Source: Symsagittifera roscoffensis
Taxonomy: Eukaryota > Xenacoelomorpha > Acoela > Convolutidae
Direction: 5' to 3'
DNA length: 64,000 nucleotides
Assembly (NCBI RefSeq): GCF_963678635.1
Contig: NC_087062.1
Span: 52,090,473 to 52,154,472 of the forward strand
Positions 45,440-54,718 of this stretch are shown one piece after another. How positions within the stretch are numbered: the stretch's first letter is position 1; the number at the start of each line of letters is the position of its first letter. A program made the translations under genes and the position numbers. The notes beneath the pieces were generated by a model. The model was not told the origin of the DNA, ran no database searches, and saw only the letters and a list, made by a program, of their open reading frames with translations.

Positions 45440-45790
45440 TTCCAGGGGCGCGCGCAGAAAATTTTCTAGGGGGAGGTTGTTTGGTTTTTTTATAGGTCGA
45501 CCAATTTGATGTTTTCCGAGCTCTCCGAAATTACTATATGGACCCCCCTATTTTGTCTAAAATTTTCTGCGACAAAAAATTGAAAAAACCCTCAAACTTA
45601 GTTATATTGGCGCCAAAGGAGCCTAAAGAAATTTTTTCATGGTGGCCAGCCAAAAATGGATCTCGTAAAGTAATGCCAAAGGGAGGAACCTTTGGAAAAA
45701 TTTGGCAACCAGAATTGAGAAGGGAAGCGGTCGCCCCGCCCCCGCCTTCCCCCCTCGGCACGCTACTAACTTCTTCGCTTGAATGAAATC
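45440..45790 (+). repeat. Dispersed repeat R2, copy 5 (forward)
   Basis: It begins near GGGGCGCGCGCAGAAAATT and includes TTTTCCGAGCTCTCCGAAA and TTATATTGGCGCCAAAGGAG. Frames on both strands reading Pro/Gly runs here are not genes. Confidence 0.5.
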
Positions 45791-46235
45791 AGTTTGAGTC
45801 CATTTTCTTTGCTGCTTCAGCGCATGCATGGAAAACAGGAAATGAAATTCTCAGCTACTAGCCTCATTTCGCAGTTCCTCAAAAAACAAAACTACAGACC
45901 AGTAAGATTCGACTAATCTTTCCTTTGTCAGCCCCGGCCCTATCCAATGCAGGGCTTTCCTGAAGGAGGGCGAGTGTCATCCGTTTTGCCGTAGTCGATC
46001 CCAGCTTGAGGAAGCGGATGCTATTGGATACATCCCACAATGCCCAAATTATGTTACGAGCAAACGACTATCGGGGCATAACAGGTTCCACATAAGCGGA
46101 TAGAAAATAGCCGTCGTACTTTCATGTTAAAATTATATATTCTCCTTGAGTTGGAATTAGGTACTTTCGATCAATTAATTCAGGACTGTTAAGAAATGTC
46201 ATATTCCTATAGATAACTGCAATGTACATTTGCTA
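45791..46235. other. Left flank of the Polinton-like element, no gene seen
   Basis: 45930-46090 is GC-richer than its surroundings. I looked for an inverted partner (terminal repeat) right of the polymerase and saw none. The element's left boundary is either here or inside the gap. Confidence 0.4.
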
Positions 46236-46435
46236 NNNNNNNNNNNNNNNNNNNNNNNNNNNNNNNNNNNNNNNNNNNNNNNNNNNNNNNNNNNNNNNNN
46301 NNNNNNNNNNNNNNNNNNNNNNNNNNNNNNNNNNNNNNNNNNNNNNNNNNNNNNNNNNNNNNNNNNNNNNNNNNNNNNNNNNNNNNNNNNNNNNNNNNNN
46401 NNNNNNNNNNNNNNNNNNNNNNNNNNNNNNNNNNN
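46236..46435. other. Assembly gap (200 N)
   Basis: Exactly 200 N, the same placeholder size as at 7191. It sits directly upstream of the capsid block, where Polintons often carry the packaging ATPase, minor capsid or integrase genes, which are missing from this window. Confidence 0.95.
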
Positions 46436-46475
46436 GTTTTGACTTTAAAATTTCAAAAGTTTTCTGATTAAGATT

Positions 46476-46889
46476 ATGGAGGCATACTATCATAATCAAG
46501 CGACCATGCCTCACTTCTCAGGACATTACAGACAGCGGGGTAGTGGCTTCGGTGCTCTGGCTATGGGTATTGGACGAGTAGCACTTCTGTTAGCTCGGAA
46601 ATTTATAGTACCAGCAGCAAAACGTATTGGAAAAGAATTACTTGTTCAAGCAGCACCCGAATTAATAGACATAGCAACCAGGAAGAAAACGCCCAAACAA
46701 GCCTTGAAAAACACAGTAAAAAACACAATCAAAAAACAAGTTGGAGCTGGACGCAGTAAGTCCCATATGAGCAGAAAACGGAAGAGATCAACAACAACAA
46801 CAACAACAAGAAAAAGAAAAACAAAAGCTCTCATTCCACAGAAACGAACCCCACTGAGAAGTCGGTCCAACTTTTTCACCAAAGTATGA
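46476..46889 (+). CDS. Basic virion core (pX-like) protein of the Polinton
   Basis: 137 residues. A Gly-rich start (RGSGFGALAMGIGRVALLLA) leads into a hydrophobic helix, then an amphipathic region (IGKELLVQAAPELIDIAT). The second half is very rich in Lys, Arg and Thr (SRKRKRS, TRKRKTK), as expected for a DNA-condensing core protein. In Polintons and adintoviruses a small protein of this layout lies beside the capsid gene and is compared with the adenoviral pX core peptide; that identification is by layout and position. Its stop (46887-46889) is one base before the capsid ATG at 46891, so the genes were probably expressed from one transcript. The start at 46476 is the first in-frame ATG after the gap. 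Confidence 0.65.
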   Translation: MEAYYHNQATMPHFSGHYRQRGSGFGALAMGIGRVALLLARKFIVPAAKRIGKELLVQAAPELIDIATRKKTPKQALKNTVKNTIKKQVGAGRSKSHMSRKRKRSTTTTTTRKRKTKALIPQKRTPLRSRSNFFTKV

Positions 46890-46890
46890 A

Positions 46891-48206
46891 ATGATTTCTA
46901 ATTTATTGCCAACTGAAGCAACTCACAGCTCATTAGATTTATTTGAAAAGCCTCCTCTACTCGTTACATTTGAAAATGCGTTCACTCAAAAATTGGTCCA
47001 TCTTATTCACCTGATGGTCCTATGCTCGAATTTGAAGTTTTGGGAGATAGAAACAACTTTATCGATCTTCAACGAACTCGCTTGGAGATTGTAGCACGCG
47101 TTGTTCAAAATAATGGTAATGTACTGCGAACTCATGCTACAGAGGCAGCACAACGAGACACCCCATATTTGGTTAACAATCCATTTTCATCTTTATTTTC
47201 CGAATGCACAATGTCCTTGAATGGAGAAAAAATTTCAACAACCAATGCCAATTTTGCCCATAAGAGTTTCATTGAGACCGAATTTTCACATGGTAATGAT
47301 GCAAAGAAAACATGGCTTGCTTGTCAAGGTTATTATTATGAAGATAATCCATCAGGTATTGATGGTGCTAATGGGCGAGCTGAAGATGTCGCTGAACGTA
47401 AACGAATCGTAGCTGCATCAACCGAATTCCGTTTATTTGGTAAAATAGCTTGTGATTTTTTATCATGTGACAAACATCTTATCAGCGGTGTTACAATAAG
47501 ACTTTCTCTGAGACGATCTCCTAATGACTTTGTTATCATGTCTGAGCATAGAGATAAACATTACCGTGTTGAAATCACAGAGGCTAGCCTATATGTGCGC
47601 AAAATGACAGTAACCGATTTTGTGCTATCATCGATAGAAAAAACTCTGTTGAAAACACCCGCAATATACAATTATATTGAAGTTTTACCGAGAACTTTTT
47701 TGGCCACAACTGGTGTGCAAAGCTGGCGACAAGAAGACGTTTTTGCCAAAGAGCCAGTTCGTCGAATGATTTTAGCAATGAGCTCGAATACAGCATACCT
47801 GGGAACTAACCGAACAAACCCGTTTCATTATCAAAAACTTCAGCTGAATGAAATCATTTATTACCGAAACGGTCTGCCCATTGCAGGAACTCCTGTGTCA
47901 ACGACTGATAACAAAAGAATATACTATAACACATTGGAAGCTGTAGATTTTGTTTTCAACAATAGTCATGGAATCAGTTTGGCTAATTATCACAATCATT
48001 ATATTATGGCATTTGATCTCACATCTACTCAGGAGGCTTCGCATGACTTTATTCATCCTGAATTGACCAATTGCACCATTTCAGTAGAACTGAAGTTTGA
48101 TGCACCGCTGGGGGAAAATGTAGAGCTACTTTTCATGGGAGAGCGTGCATCAACAGTTTACGTGCGTTCCGATAGAAAAATAGCTAAAAACACTCTAATG
48201 AGTTGA
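46891..48206 (+). pseudogene. Polinton major capsid protein (double jelly-roll), one frame break
   Basis: This protein forms the icosahedral shell. The N-terminal frame from 46891 contains HSSLDLFEKPPLLVTFE, typical of the start of Polinton hexon-like capsids. The main frame from 47022 has VLGDRNNFIDLQRTRLEI, then FSSLFSECTMSLNGEKIS and a closing strand FDAPLGENVELLFMGERAS. The layout agrees with metazoan Polinton capsids (the family known from nematode protein F54H12.2), about 435 residues here. The two frames meet near 46990, beside an AAAAA run, so a one-base indel or read error breaks an otherwise intact gene. Downstream is the protease, 14 bp after the stop. The C-terminus is complete. 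Confidence 0.82.
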
Positions 48207-48220
48207 CTCGGTGAAAAAAA

Positions 48221-48658
48221 ATGGACAATTTACAGATTACTGAGCTTATTCACCGATGCAAGCATTTGAAACATCGATCTTGTGGCATTTTTTCCGCTAA
48301 CTTAGCATTTAATACAATATTGAAACGTGACAATACTTTCATGATAGTGAACGCATCAAACTCAGACCAGCCAGGAACTCATTGGTTACTGTTTGCTCAA
48401 GCTGGTGGTCAAATCTTTTTTGCAGATCCTCTTGGACGAAGCCTACACAACTATCCACATGTATACAAAAATATGAGACGTTCTATCCATGAGGGAAACC
48501 AAATACTGATGAATAAGCCAATCCAATCAGATAACTCGGTCTTGTGTGGACTTTATTGTATTTATGTTGCCCATGTTATAATTTCATCTAAATTTCCTAT
48601 AGGTTTTAAGGTTAATGACCATGACATGATGCGTTTTGCTAAACATATGATGTTATAA
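48221..48658 (+). CDS. Adenain-type maturation protease of the Polinton
   Basis: A 145-residue cysteine protease of the adenovirus protease family (C5/Ulp1-like fold), which processes capsid precursors inside the particle. The catalytic triad and oxyanion residues are visible: His54 in PGTHWLLFAQ, Asp69 in FFADPLGRS, Gln102 in KPIQSDNS and Cys109 in VLCGLYCIYVAH. Length is at the short end of the family. The frame is intact from ATG to TAA and opens 14 bp after the capsid stop, so it belongs to the same morphogenesis block. All key residues are present, so the gene looks functional. A minus-strand gene follows after about 100 bp. Confidence 0.88.
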   Translation: MDNLQITELIHRCKHLKHRSCGIFSANLAFNTILKRDNTFMIVNASNSDQPGTHWLLFAQAGGQIFFADPLGRSLHNYPHVYKNMRRSIHEGNQILMNKPIQSDNSVLCGLYCIYVAHVIISSKFPIGFKVNDHDMMRFAKHMML

Positions 48659-48762
48659 CTTTGTGATACTGATGCATTTCTTTAATGATTTATAATTTAT
48701 TTTTAAGAAAAAAACATGTTTTAGGGTTGCTAGAACACTTGCCTCTGGCGTTATCGCAGGCT

Positions 48763-49410
48763 CTAAAAACCGTTTTCAGAGTTTAAATTTTTTTCCATTA
48801 TAAATTTAACAAACAAAGTATTTGAATCAATCTCTAAACGACCATACCCACTCAAAATGATATCAATAATTTTAGAAAACTCGGCGGCATTATCACCATT
48901 CAAAATATTAATGAAGCGTTCAATTGTTACATTAGTGATTAAATCAGTTTGAGTTTGAATGGATCGAGTTTGTGAAGCAAAGCAAACTTGTGGCAATCTT
49001 CTTCGTAGAGAAGCACCACCAATGTCAGTTGAGTTGTTAATAGAATTGTTGTAGTTGACAGCAATTTTTAATTTTTCCATCAGGGGTCCCGATAGGTGAA
49101 GTTTACTGCAACCCAATATTAGATGCTTGAAAGATGAGAGTAGACAAGGTACAACGAAAGTGGTTGAGGTCATCTTTTTCACTACGTCGACACAATCCTT
49201 GGTTACTTCGATGAGAACATGGATGTGGGGATGGTCATTGTCGAGCAATTGGGCGCAAGACTCGATCTGAATTGAGTGGATTGCAAATGCAAAATTTGTG
49301 TTTAGAGGGAGTTGTGAGGCGTCGGGTTCGTTGTTCAGAATAAAAAATTTAAAATTCTTTCGAAATTTTTTAAAAAATTCAGGCGACTGCTCATACATTG
49401 CTTCAACCAT
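48763..49410 (-). CDS. Unknown Polinton protein with an HUH-like motif
   Basis: A 215-residue intact frame, convergent with the protease gene. Residues 20-45 alternate hydrophobic and polar residues as in beta strands. At 59-68 the sequence reads DHPHIHVLIE, with His62 and His64 spaced as in the HUH motif of rolling-circle and parvovirus-type Rep nucleases and ending a strand. A possible nucleophile, Tyr120 in IAVNYNNSIN, lies 56 residues later; the usual lysine partner is not evident. The second half is helical and Ser/Asn-rich and contains no helicase. Alternatively it is an unrelated lineage-specific protein with a chance His-x-His. I recognise no full-length family. Location between capsid block and PC4-like gene is consistent with a role in element replication, but this is inference. 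Confidence 0.45.
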   Translation of the reverse strand: MVEAMYEQSPEFFKKFRKNFKFFILNNEPDASQLPLNTNFAFAIHSIQIESCAQLLDNDHPHIHVLIEVTKDCVDVVKKMTSTTFVVPCLLSSFKHLILGCSKLHLSGPLMEKLKIAVNYNNSINNSTDIGGASLRRRLPQVCFASQTRSIQTQTDLITNVTIERFINILNGDNAAEFSKIIDIILSGYGRLEIDSNTLFVKFIMEKNLNSENGF

Positions 49411-49600
49411 TCTGCTGGTTAAATCAATTATTCAAACGTTTTTTTTTTCTGTTTCAGGCAACTCTACACTTTTTATTATTCGAGTATTCATCATCAGCAT
49501 CGTTTTCATCGCCACTTTCAGCACATTATTTTTTGGGAGGGACTAATCGTTTTGACGTGTATCGTATTTTATGATGTTTAGCATTTACAGCTGAGGAGGA

Positions 49601-49975
49601 TCAGGAGGAGGAGGAAGAAGATGAAGTCTTTTCACCAGTTTGTGTTTTAACCAATTTTTTAATCTTTGAATAATTATCTGCCAAACAATCAAATTCTCTT
49701 GTCGTTAAGGTCACTGCTTGATAACATTTAAATACACCATCTTCATTCTTTTTATATAACTTAGCTGTGATATATGTACCCGTTTTGTCAAAAGTTTTCG
49801 TTCCAACCCGTACAATGCGTTTTTCTCCCGAAGATATATCTTGAAAATCATCGTAAAAGTCTGTATCATTTTCTAGCGACGAGTACATAGTGGTGGTGGT
49901 AACGGTAGTAACTTGTTGGTTCAACTGTTTTATGATAGAATGAAATGAATAATGAATTGGATAGAAGATAAACAA
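49601..49975 (-). CDS. PC4-like single-stranded DNA-binding/coactivator protein (candidate)
   Basis: 124 codons from the first ATG; the internal Met at 49888, starting MYSSLENDTDFYDDFQD, is a more likely start because the preceding 29 residues look untypical. The core, residues about 52-110, has RIVRVGTKTFDKTGTYI, AKLYKKNEDGVFKCYQ, then VTLTTREFDCLADNYSKI. This order of short strands, a Lys-rich turn, a GI/VTL-type strand and a final helix matches the PC4/p15 ssDNA-binding fold. A Ser-rich end follows (seven serines in a row), a feature also known from PC4 but at the other end. PC4 proteins bind melted DNA and modulate transcription. The homology is suggestive, not certain. It is divergent from the next gene, with a repeat-bearing intergenic region between them. 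Confidence 0.45.
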   Translation of the reverse strand: MFIFYPIHYSFHSIIKQLNQQVTTVTTTTMYSSLENDTDFYDDFQDISSGEKRIVRVGTKTFDKTGTYITAKLYKKNEDGVFKCYQAVTLTTREFDCLADNYSKIKKLVKTQTGEKTSSSSSSS

Positions 49976-50129
49976 ATATCTGTGGATTTACTTTTATGGC
50001 GCCCCTTCAGTCTATAGCGGGAGAATTTAATTAGTTTTTGCAATTGGATTTGTATAAGATAAAAGCGTGTTTATTGCATCTGTCATTTCTGTCTGGAAAG
50101 CACTTGAATGGGTCATAGATCTCAGTTAA

Positions 50130-50400
50130 TGTTACATGTCGGCATACATGTACTCACTTTGAAGTGGAGATCTTTAAAGCCCCTCGTCCGGGGGACATAA
50201 AAAAAGGCGTCATGCACTCTATTTGAAGTAGAGATAGCATTAGCTTGCATCTGTCTGGCAAATTCCCGTTTTAGCTCATAAATCTCAACGTTTTTACCCT
50301 GGCGGCATGCATGTTATCTCTTTGAAGTGTAAAATTTTTGTCATTTTGTGCTTAGAGTATCATAAAAAGGCGCCATGCTGTTTCTTTGAAGTATACATTT
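50130..50400 (+). repeat. Four iteron-like repeats in a divergent intergenic region
   Basis: A composite unit, GGC-x-CATGC (or CGGCATACATG) followed 5-20 bp later by TTTGAAGT, occurs four times: about 50138-50165, 50207-50235, 50303-50330 and 50370-50392. Related CTGTCTGG words precede two of them (50089 and 50251). One inter-unit spacer carries the hairpin CCCC-TCGT-CCGGGG near 50180. It lies between the minus-strand PC4-like gene and the plus-strand gene at 50592, where a promoter or replication control site would be expected. Confidence 0.5.
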
Positions 50401-50591
50401 TCAAAGCGTTCACATTTCTACTTAATTGCAAAAGCCCTGAAAACATATTAAAATTTCACAAAACCAGATTTATGGTAATTGGCTAAATCTTAGACCACCA
50501 GCAATAAAAAACTAAAAGTGGTTGGTCAAACTAAATCTACTCACTATTTTTATTCAATCTCTCAAAATCAGTCAATACAAAATTTTCAACG

Positions 50592-51251
50592 ATGACAACT
50601 CCACTGCAAATCATTTCAATTAATTCTCTTGAAAGAGCTATATTATACCAAACTTATACCAGAGATTCTATCGTAGTGGTTCAACAGGAACGGAAAATGC
50701 GTCATCGAAAAACAAGTCCTTTCAACGATCATGATCCAGGAAGCAGAGAATTCGATGAATGGGTCACTAAAAACTATATGATGTTACCCAACTATTTGCT
50801 AGACCAAATTGGTATACTCATACAAAACAGAAAACAGGTCTACGAGAGTTGCTGTGTGACTGAATCGTATCCTGCGCTGAAGCGCACAGATATTCAAGAC
50901 CCTACTTGCCTTGATCGTTCACCGAGAAAAATACTGTTTAACTACGATTGCCAATCGATCCCCTTTTACGAAAATCAGGAAGGATCCATTAGAGATTTAG
51001 CAGAGCGAGAAAGCTACTGGAACATTGAGTCGATTGAATCACCAGATTCAACAGAGAAAAAAGATGAGGACCAGCAGACGCCCAAAACCCCAATAAAACC
51101 GGATATTTTTTCAATCACTCAACAACAGCAGCAGCATACTTCTTCTTCCGGCAGTCAAAGTCCCACTGCACCAAACTTAGTGGCTGAGACGCCGCCTATC
51201 AATGCTTGCTTTGCGCCAAAAGAACGCAAACTGCAATTTAGAGATCTCTGA
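50592..51251 (+). CDS. Unrecognised Polinton protein, Gln/Ser/Pro-rich C-terminus
   Basis: A 219-residue intact frame. The first 110 residues look folded, with ISINSLERAILYQTYTRDSI and REFDEWVTKNYMMLPNYLLD; a middle part has SPRKILFNYDCQSIPFYE. From about residue 150 it is low complexity: acidic, then Thr/Pro-rich, then a run of Gln and Ser (ITQQQQQHTSSSGS). It ends with ACFAPKERKLQFRDL. No family is recognised. It lies between the repeat-bearing intergenic region and the polymerase, on the polymerase strand, with a polyadenylation-type AATAAA about 160 bp downstream. It may be an element-specific regulatory or structural protein; no function is claimed. Confidence 0.55.
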   Translation: MTTPLQIISINSLERAILYQTYTRDSIVVVQQERKMRHRKTSPFNDHDPGSREFDEWVTKNYMMLPNYLLDQIGILIQNRKQVYESCCVTESYPALKRTDIQDPTCLDRSPRKILFNYDCQSIPFYENQEGSIRDLAERESYWNIESIESPDSTEKKDEDQQTPKTPIKPDIFSITQQQQQHTSSSGSQSPTAPNLVAETPPINACFAPKERKLQFRDL

Positions 51252-52872
51252 AAACTCAAAAAAAACTTTGTTTCCACCGAGAGTGCACCAGTTTGGGGGT
51301 TTATTATTTAGTTTGATAAGTTTTATTATTGTGGCTGAATCTTTGTTTACGTTTCGCTTATGATTTTTTTCTAATTTAAAGTTTGCTTTGTGATTTTCAA
51401 TCAATAGAAAGGAAATAAAAACAAAAGAAAAAATTAATAGAAAAAAATCAAAATAACTTTAAAAAGTCGGTATAAAAGTCTAAAAGTATAAATTTTGATA
51501 AATTTCTGGTCAAATCCAACTTAATTATATCAGTTTTTTTTAATGCTCATTTCGAAAAATCAAAAAAAAATAAACTGAATACTCTTCCTAAGATTTTATC
51601 TAATGATGTTGAAACAAAAAACATAAAAATGTTTTTGTTATGTTTTTTCATAATAGTTTTCAAAATAAAAATATTAACACAGAAAAAGATAAAGAGAGAG
51701 AGAGAGAGAGAGAGAATAACGATCCATAAATCCCATTATTATCCCTTTTGGGATATAGCTTTTTCAAAAGAAAGCTATTTATGGATGGGTCCAGCAATTC
51801 TGCCGGTTAATCAACCATAGTTACTTTGGGCTCTTTACACTCTGTTTTTGTTTTTTTTTCTCTCTCTCTCTCTAATATGTCTACAGCCTGGTGGGGTTAG
51901 CCAGGACTCTTAGGAGTAGACTTTAGAGAGTGTATGAGCTTACATGTCTATAACAGATTTCACGTTTAATAATACTCATTTTCAGGTTAAAATGGTTAAA
52001 AAATTCAAAATATGTTTTTTTTTCTCGATTTTTCAACATGGGTTACAAACCTGTCCAATAAATCACGACAAATTCATTGGACCAGGTTTCATTGGATTTG
52101 GAGACAAAAAAGTTTTTTTGTAATTTTTTTTTTTTTCACTACAAGAATATGTACTAAAAATGAAACATCTCAAATTTTTGACCCGACATTACAGTGGGGC
52201 AAGCGTTTCAGAGGTTCCTAATGAATAGCACTGCCGGGTAGTTATTGCCTACTGTACCAAACGGCCCTGCATCAATCTTTTGATGAACTATATGTGAAAT
52301 TTGTCATAGAATACTAATTTATTTGAGAAATGAACAAAATTCTCAACTACCCTTTATCATTTTTGTCAGGTATGTTTGACTTGACTTGATTGGTGGGTCT
52401 TCCTTGCTTGACTTGATTGGTGGGTTACCATTTTGGTTGAAACAAAAAAATTTGGCAGAAAAGTTCAAATATATTTTCAATATTTAGTCAAGTTGACTAA
52501 ACAGGGAAGTTGATAATAGCAGTGGGTGTTAACATTCACACACTTTAGGTAAAAGAAATAACATTCCCGGGTTGATCCCTTCATGGAATTGTCAGCTACT
52601 CTAACCACAAGTATTTATGCTGTTTAATACAGTTGAGTCATTTGCCCAATATCGAATTGACAGTCATTTCAAAAAACCATATAAAGCCCCAAAACTACAA
52701 CCACTTTAAAGCCACTGTTGATTTTATGCTTCACCCACGTAATTGAGTTTAACTAATTGAGTCTTGATCCAAATTTTGTTTTTGAAAAACTTTTCACTTC
52801 TCGCTTTTGCTTTGTCAAAATCAGCTTTGGTAAAACTTGAAAATTTTCTGAACACTCAATCTTGAACCAACA
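51252..52872. other. Intergenic region before the polymerase gene
   Basis: No gene is recognised. A (GA)n run near 51692-51715 and a (TC)n run near 51860-51875 face each other. Between them is a segment with inverted TCCATAAAT/ATTTATGGA words, so this part can fold back. 52378-52430 holds a directly repeated GACTTGATTGGTGGGT. Confidence 0.5.
51414..51419 (+). terminator. Possible polyadenylation signal AATAAA
   Basis: AATAAA within GGAAATAAAAAC, about 160 bp after the stop of the preceding plus-strand gene. In AT-rich DNA this hexamer is frequent, so support is weak. Confidence 0.3.
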
Positions 52873-53933
52873 ATGCCTAACTCAAGTGGAAAACAGACAC
52901 CAGTCATTTGTTCGACCTGCTCGAAAGTCTTTAGTTCACCAAGGAACTTGAGACGACATGAACAAAATATCCATAAGATATTCGCAGCCCCACTGCCACC
53001 AACTAAATGTGACGAATGTCGAGAATCCTTCAGCTCGCTGGCAGAAGCTAGGGAGCATGTCGAGCCAGCTCACAACGTCTCAACTGATAGTCTTTGTATC
53101 TACTGTCATACAATCTTCCTCTCGGTTGAGAAGTTCCGGCAACATATGTCGAAAAACCATCAACTACCCATTTGGACTCCCGGAAATGAGGTGGGAACAT
53201 CATCTGCTCCAACTGAATCTGCGTATAGGGGAAAGTTAAGACGATACGAGTTGAGCGTTAAGGAGGATGAATTGGATCTGATGAATGTAATCATGCGAAA
53301 CAAAGAGGAAATTGATGCGTTGATAGACGAAAGAGTGCAGGAAGGACCCTGTAAATTTCAACTGCATGTGGACGTGAGTATGATAAAGTTCTCGAGCGAT
53401 ACAAACGAAACTGGTGACGGGGAGTTACGCCACGAGAAGACAATGTTATATCTGAATTCTAAGATGATCAATGTCTTCTTCAATGGAATCGAGAAAGAGA
53501 CATATTTGGAAATGATTGAGCATATGGTCAATGCCATCAACACGTTCGCTTCTCACGGTAGCGGTTGGATTGTGGAGCGCATTGAAAAGCTGGCTGGAAG
53601 TTTTGCAGCATTTTCTCCTATCCGTGCTGGCTCATACATTGACTTTCCCGATTCATTGAAACCGGTGAAACAGAGTTTCACCAACATTAAAACGATAAAC
53701 GATCAGAAGTGCTTTCTATACTGCTTTGTGGCCGCGTACCATGATCGATATTCAGAGACCACAACTGCTCTTTATCCTGCTGCCCAAAGCTACCAACATC
53801 GAAACAAACTGAAAAATTACAAGCTCTCCCAAGAACATGTTGCGAAAATTGAAGGCTGGTACGAGATGCCAATGGGACTATATGATATTGACCGATTTGA
53901 ACAACTTAACAACTGTCAAGTCAATGTATTCCG

Positions 53934-54033
53934 GTGAGCATTGATTTTTTTTTTGACAAAACATTTTTTTAATCATGTATAACACATTACGTTCATCTAG
54001 AAACCCGAGCACTCAATTGTTTGTTTTCATTAG
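53934..54033 (+). other. Spliceosomal intron in the polymerase gene (100 bp)
   Basis: It has GTGAGC at the 5' end and TTTTCATTAG at the 3' end, an AT-rich interior and stop codons in all frames. Removal restores a continuous frame across an Arg codon split after its second base. The sequence on both sides fits the expected order of Polinton polymerase N-termini. Confidence 0.85.
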
Positions 54034-54715
54034 GTACAAAGAAGGTGAATTGCTACCTTTGAGAGTGTCCAGCAAATACTCAAGTGATCTATGTGTTGAC
54101 CTACTACAACTCAGCAACGGACAGACTCATCACTATGTGCTGATCACTGATTTGATGAGGGTTGTGGAATATGTGCGTGGAAAACTACACCGAGACCGAA
54201 ACCAAATTTGCCGCAAATGCTTCCATTCATGTTCATCCATCGATACACTACAAAGGCACCAGGAAATGTGCTACCAAGACGAGGGAGTGGTAATCACTAT
54301 GCCAAAACCGGGAAAGGACACTCATCGTTTCAAAAATTTAACTGCACGCTGGTATGTACCGAGAGTTATTTACTTTGACCTGGAATCGCTACTACTACCC
54401 GTATACGGACCGCAACCCGACCCCGAAAAATCTAGCACCCAAACACTAGAGATTCATCAACCATGCGGTTACGCTCTGGCCGTTGTTGAATTTGGGAAGC
54501 GTGAAGTTTTAAAGTTTGAACTGAAGAGAGGAGAAAATGTTATGAAGGAATTGATCGCCTCGCTCGAATCTTTGGCGAAACAAATATACCTCGAAAAACA
54601 AAAATATTACACGTTCACTGGCACACCAAGTTGCACGCGTGAAGAAGCGCACACTTGTTGGATATGTGAAACAGAATTTGCTGACAATGACCAAGTTGTA
54701 CTTGATCACTGTCAC

Positions 54716-54718
54716 TAG
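54716..54718 (+). other. In-frame TAG within the polymerase gene
   Basis: The codon lies directly after the LDHCH motif. The same frame continues with TNKFLGWAHNECNINRK, the normal second half of the Cys/His cluster. A single-base nonsense change or read error explains it; stop-codon readthrough is possible but not supported by a second copy here. Confidence 0.85.

Noticed and set aside
45534-45829. Pro/Gly-rich frames on both strands
   Set aside because: They lie within dispersed repeat R2, whose other copies do not keep the frame.
46222-46514. Open frames spanning the 200-N gap
   Set aside because: They consist almost only of undetermined residues.
54716-54718. Programmed stop-codon readthrough in the Polinton polymerase
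   Set aside because: No second copy or readthrough context supports it, and the gene carries another frame change, so mutation or read error is simpler.
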